NCBI GenBank assembly: GCA_934351925.1
Contig: CAKRJT010000023.1
Coordinates: 1 to 43,085, forward strand
Reading direction: 5' to 3'
Origin: an uncultured Lachnospiraceae bacterium
GTDB taxonomy: Bacteria > Bacillota > Clostridia > Lachnospirales > Lachnospiraceae
DNA: 43,085 bases
Below, in pieces: positions 41,479 to 43,085 of this stretch (position 1 is the first letter of the stretch; each line of letters starts with the position of its first letter). Below the pieces are notes generated by a model, which worked only from the letters and a program-made list of their open reading frames with translations, was not told where the DNA came from and did not search any database. A program made the translations under genes and the position numbers.

Positions 41479-42198
41479 ATGAAAAAAGGTATGTTAATTT
41501 TATCAGGAGTGCTGGGGCTGTCTATGATAGCCCTGGGGCTCCTGATTACGGTATATATAGCGAAAAGCGATATAATCGGGAATGAATCGGACGCTCAGGC
41601 GACGCAGGTGTCCGAGCAGGGGACGGTCACAAGAGCTGCTGTGTCACTCGTGACGCTGCCGACCGAGGTACAGCTTCCGAAATGGGCCGAGGAATTCAAG
41701 GGAACCATAACGGAGGAGCTGCTTCCGGTCAACGAGTATTCAAGACCGGGAAATGAGTTAAAGAAGGTCAATGCCGTGGTTATCCATTATGTGGGAAATC
41801 CCGGGACGACGGCGGCACAGAACAGGAGTTACTTCGAGAATATAAGTAAGACCGGTGAGGCATCGGTGAGCAGCCATTTTATTGTGGGGCTTGATGGTGA
41901 GATTATCCAGTGTGTTCCTCTCGATGAGATATCCTACGCGTCCAATGAGAGAAACTCTGACACCATAGCCATAGAATCGTGCCACCCTGATGATACGGGT
42001 GCTTACAATAAGGCGACTTATGACTCGATGGTCAAGCTGACTGCGTATCTGTGCATACTTTACGAACTTGATCCTGACAAGGATGTCATAAGACATTATG
42101 ATGTGACCGGCAAGGAATGTCCTAAATATTTTGTCGATTACGAGAATGAGTGGAACCTGTTCAAGGCACAGGTAAAAAGACAGATGAGCGAAAAATAA
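41479..42198 (+). CDS. N-acetylmuramoyl-L-alanine amidase (Amidase_2/PGRP type), membrane-anchored
   Basis: 239 residues. An N-terminal hydrophobic segment (about 5-28) without a clear cleavage site acts as signal anchor or signal peptide. A Thr/Val-rich linker leads to an Amidase_2 domain (about 90-235): the zinc ligands are His in VIHYVGN, His in VIRHYDVTG and Cys in KECPKYF; VSSHFIVGLDGEIIQCVPLDEISYASN is the substrate groove. It cuts the bond between MurNAc and L-alanine in peptidoglycan, for growth, division or sporulation. It lies 50 bases after guaB and ends in a strong terminator. Confidence 0.93.
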   Translation: MKKGMLILSGVLGLSMIALGLLITVYIAKSDIIGNESDAQATQVSEQGTVTRAAVSLVTLPTEVQLPKWAEEFKGTITEELLPVNEYSRPGNELKKVNAVVIHYVGNPGTTAAQNRSYFENISKTGEASVSSHFIVGLDGEIIQCVPLDEISYASNERNSDTIAIESCHPDDTGAYNKATYDSMVKLTAYLCILYELDPDKDVIRHYDVTGKECPKYFVDYENEWNLFKAQVKRQMSEK

Positions 42199-42239
42199 AA
42201 CGGAAATGCATTGATTTTATAATGCATTTCCGTTTTTTT
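42198..42239 (+). terminator. Terminator after the amidase gene
   Basis: AAACGGAAATGCATT and AATGCATTTCCGTTT form a perfect 15-bp stem around GATTTTAT, followed by T-run. Confidence 0.92.
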
Positions 42240-42329
42240 GGTATATGTATTTTTATATTGAGAATAATTCCGTATTGTAAATATGTCTATATTGTTAATA
42301 TTTTTACTTCGGCAATTATGCAGTATAAC

Positions 42330-42881
42330 TTATAGGAACCTGCTGACCTTACAGCCTGTGTTAAGACCTGCGACCATCATATCCTCGAAATCATCTTTCC
42401 TTCCCTCAGGAATATCCTTATGTCGTATCATAACTAATACCTTGCTTTTCTGGAACATCATATAAAACCCAAAGACATTCGTGTACACATGGGTGAATTC
42501 GTCGTATCGGATAAAGCTGTGGACATCGTGCTCCGGCACATCGATGAGTATGCCATTTTCCATAATACAGAACTCGCACGGTGATGTTTCAGCCGGGTCA
42601 CGGTGCTTGAGATGATATCTTATGCTCGCGTTAAACTGGGTTATGATGAGCACCGGATAGAACAAAAATACGATGCAGAGTATCGCCCAGAAGGAGTCCA
42701 TAGTTCCGTTTACCAGTCTGTATATCCCGCAGCAGATGCTCACAAGCACGAGCGATGCCATGATAAGTGTCTCGGTCTTAACCCTCACAAATCGGTTCCA
42801 GTAGGTTATCTTCTTGTATTCGTCGCCATCAGGCTTCTGTGTCGAAGTAAATCTTATAACAGTTTTCACACTAATCTCCAT
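42330..42881 (-). CDS. Membrane protein, YcxB-like
   Basis: About 183 residues. Two membrane helices (about 38-56 and 64-83) in the first half, then a beta-rich C-terminal domain (CEFCIMENGILIDVPEHDVHSFIRYDEFTHVYT, FYMMFQKSKVLVMIRHKDIPEGRKDDFEDMM). This layout and the IPEG-type end match YcxB-like proteins, whose role is unknown. ATG 42881 has GGCAGCGGA just ahead; the frame is open nine codons further upstream. Confidence 0.75.
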   Translation of the reverse strand: MEISVKTVIRFTSTQKPDGDEYKKITYWNRFVRVKTETLIMASLVLVSICCGIYRLVNGTMDSFWAILCIVFLFYPVLIITQFNASIRYHLKHRDPAETSPCEFCIMENGILIDVPEHDVHSFIRYDEFTHVYTNVFGFYMMFQKSKVLVMIRHKDIPEGRKDDFEDMMVAGLNTGCKVSRFL

Positions 42882-43022
42882 TCCGCTGCCTTTTCTTTGG
42901 CGGCACAAATTGTATTAACCTCAATGTCGCTGCGTCGTAAATTGACATGTTCAGAGGCGTTGTGTACAAGTATAATACAAGGCACGGCGTGCGTCAAATA
43001 AATATTTAGGTTAAGTGAAAAG

Positions 43023-43074
43023 TTAAATTCCACTTGTAAACTTAAATTCCATTCCGAAGAGTAAATTCAGTTTT
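43023..43074. repeat. Three short direct repeats at the window edge
   Basis: TTAAATTCCACTT (43023), TTAAATTCCATT (43042) and TAAATTCAGTTTT (43062) recur about every 19-20 bases. They may be binding sites for the next gene or the end of a mobile element lying beyond the window. Confidence 0.4.
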
Positions 43075-43085
43075 TTAGGGTTTGA

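Noticed and set aside
1..43085. CRISPR array, prophage, rRNA genes or intact insertion sequence
   Set aside because: No regularly spaced repeats with spacers, no phage structural genes, no rRNA and no transposase were seen on either strand.

Overview
The window looks like the chromosome of a spore-forming, motile, anaerobic Firmicute of the Lachnospiraceae type, probably a gut or rumen user of pectin (Lachnospira/Roseburia-like; the genus is an inference). The reasons are a cotJABC spore-coat operon, a chemotaxis receptor, a single-chain PurL, the infC-rpmI-rplT order with a leader, tRNA genes without encoded CCA, and two separate loci for uronate-rich plant polysaccharide. No phage, CRISPR array or intact transposase gene is visible.

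Layout. 1-92 is the tail of an ABC exporter. 570-1806 (minus) is cotJABC. 1929-6163 is a pectin/uronide locus: an AraC regulator, a GH28 galacturonase-like enzyme and a GH2 beta-glucuronidase-like enzyme, followed by a chemotaxis receptor (6310-7791) and tRNA-Gly. 8299-13364 holds a CBS protein and then a run of ECF sigma factor, putative anti-sigma, lipoprotein, MBOAT acyltransferase and DHHW protein, which together suggest regulated acylation of an envelope polymer. 13400-16900 is a second pectin locus, a divergent AraC regulator with a PL26-like exo-rhamnogalacturonan lyase, overlapping a nuclease-helicase fusion gene (to 19238). 19466-21810 has a small HTH regulator and two overlapping M14/aspartoacylase-like genes, one with a lost zinc site. 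purL and signal peptidase I follow.

26562-32740 looks like an acquired or plastic island. It has an AT-rich operon of a membrane protein, a LytTR response regulator and a GHKL kinase, then a tandem pair of AAA-ATPase/PD-(D/E)XK genes whose identical and divergent blocks alternate. 32874-34264 is the infC-rpmI-rplT operon with a strong promoter, an L20-type leader with attenuator, and a rare ATT start codon for infC. tRNA-Asn, a large cNMP-fold protein with a HEAT-like partner, a tail-anchored Mrr-like protein, two divergent tRNA-Leu genes, guaB, a peptidoglycan amidase and a YcxB-like membrane protein complete the window.

The most unusual signal is a dispersed element of about 280-305 bp, present three times (4120-4417, 19255-19534, 37717-38023), each time at the 3' end of a gene. 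It is bounded by long inverted arms and carries an inner stem, a three-way junction and two hairpins with NYCCAT-type hexaloops. Stem sequences differ between copies but stay paired, so structure rather than sequence appears conserved. I do not recognise it as a described RNA or MITE family. In one copy it also supplies the last 22 codons of a neighbouring gene.
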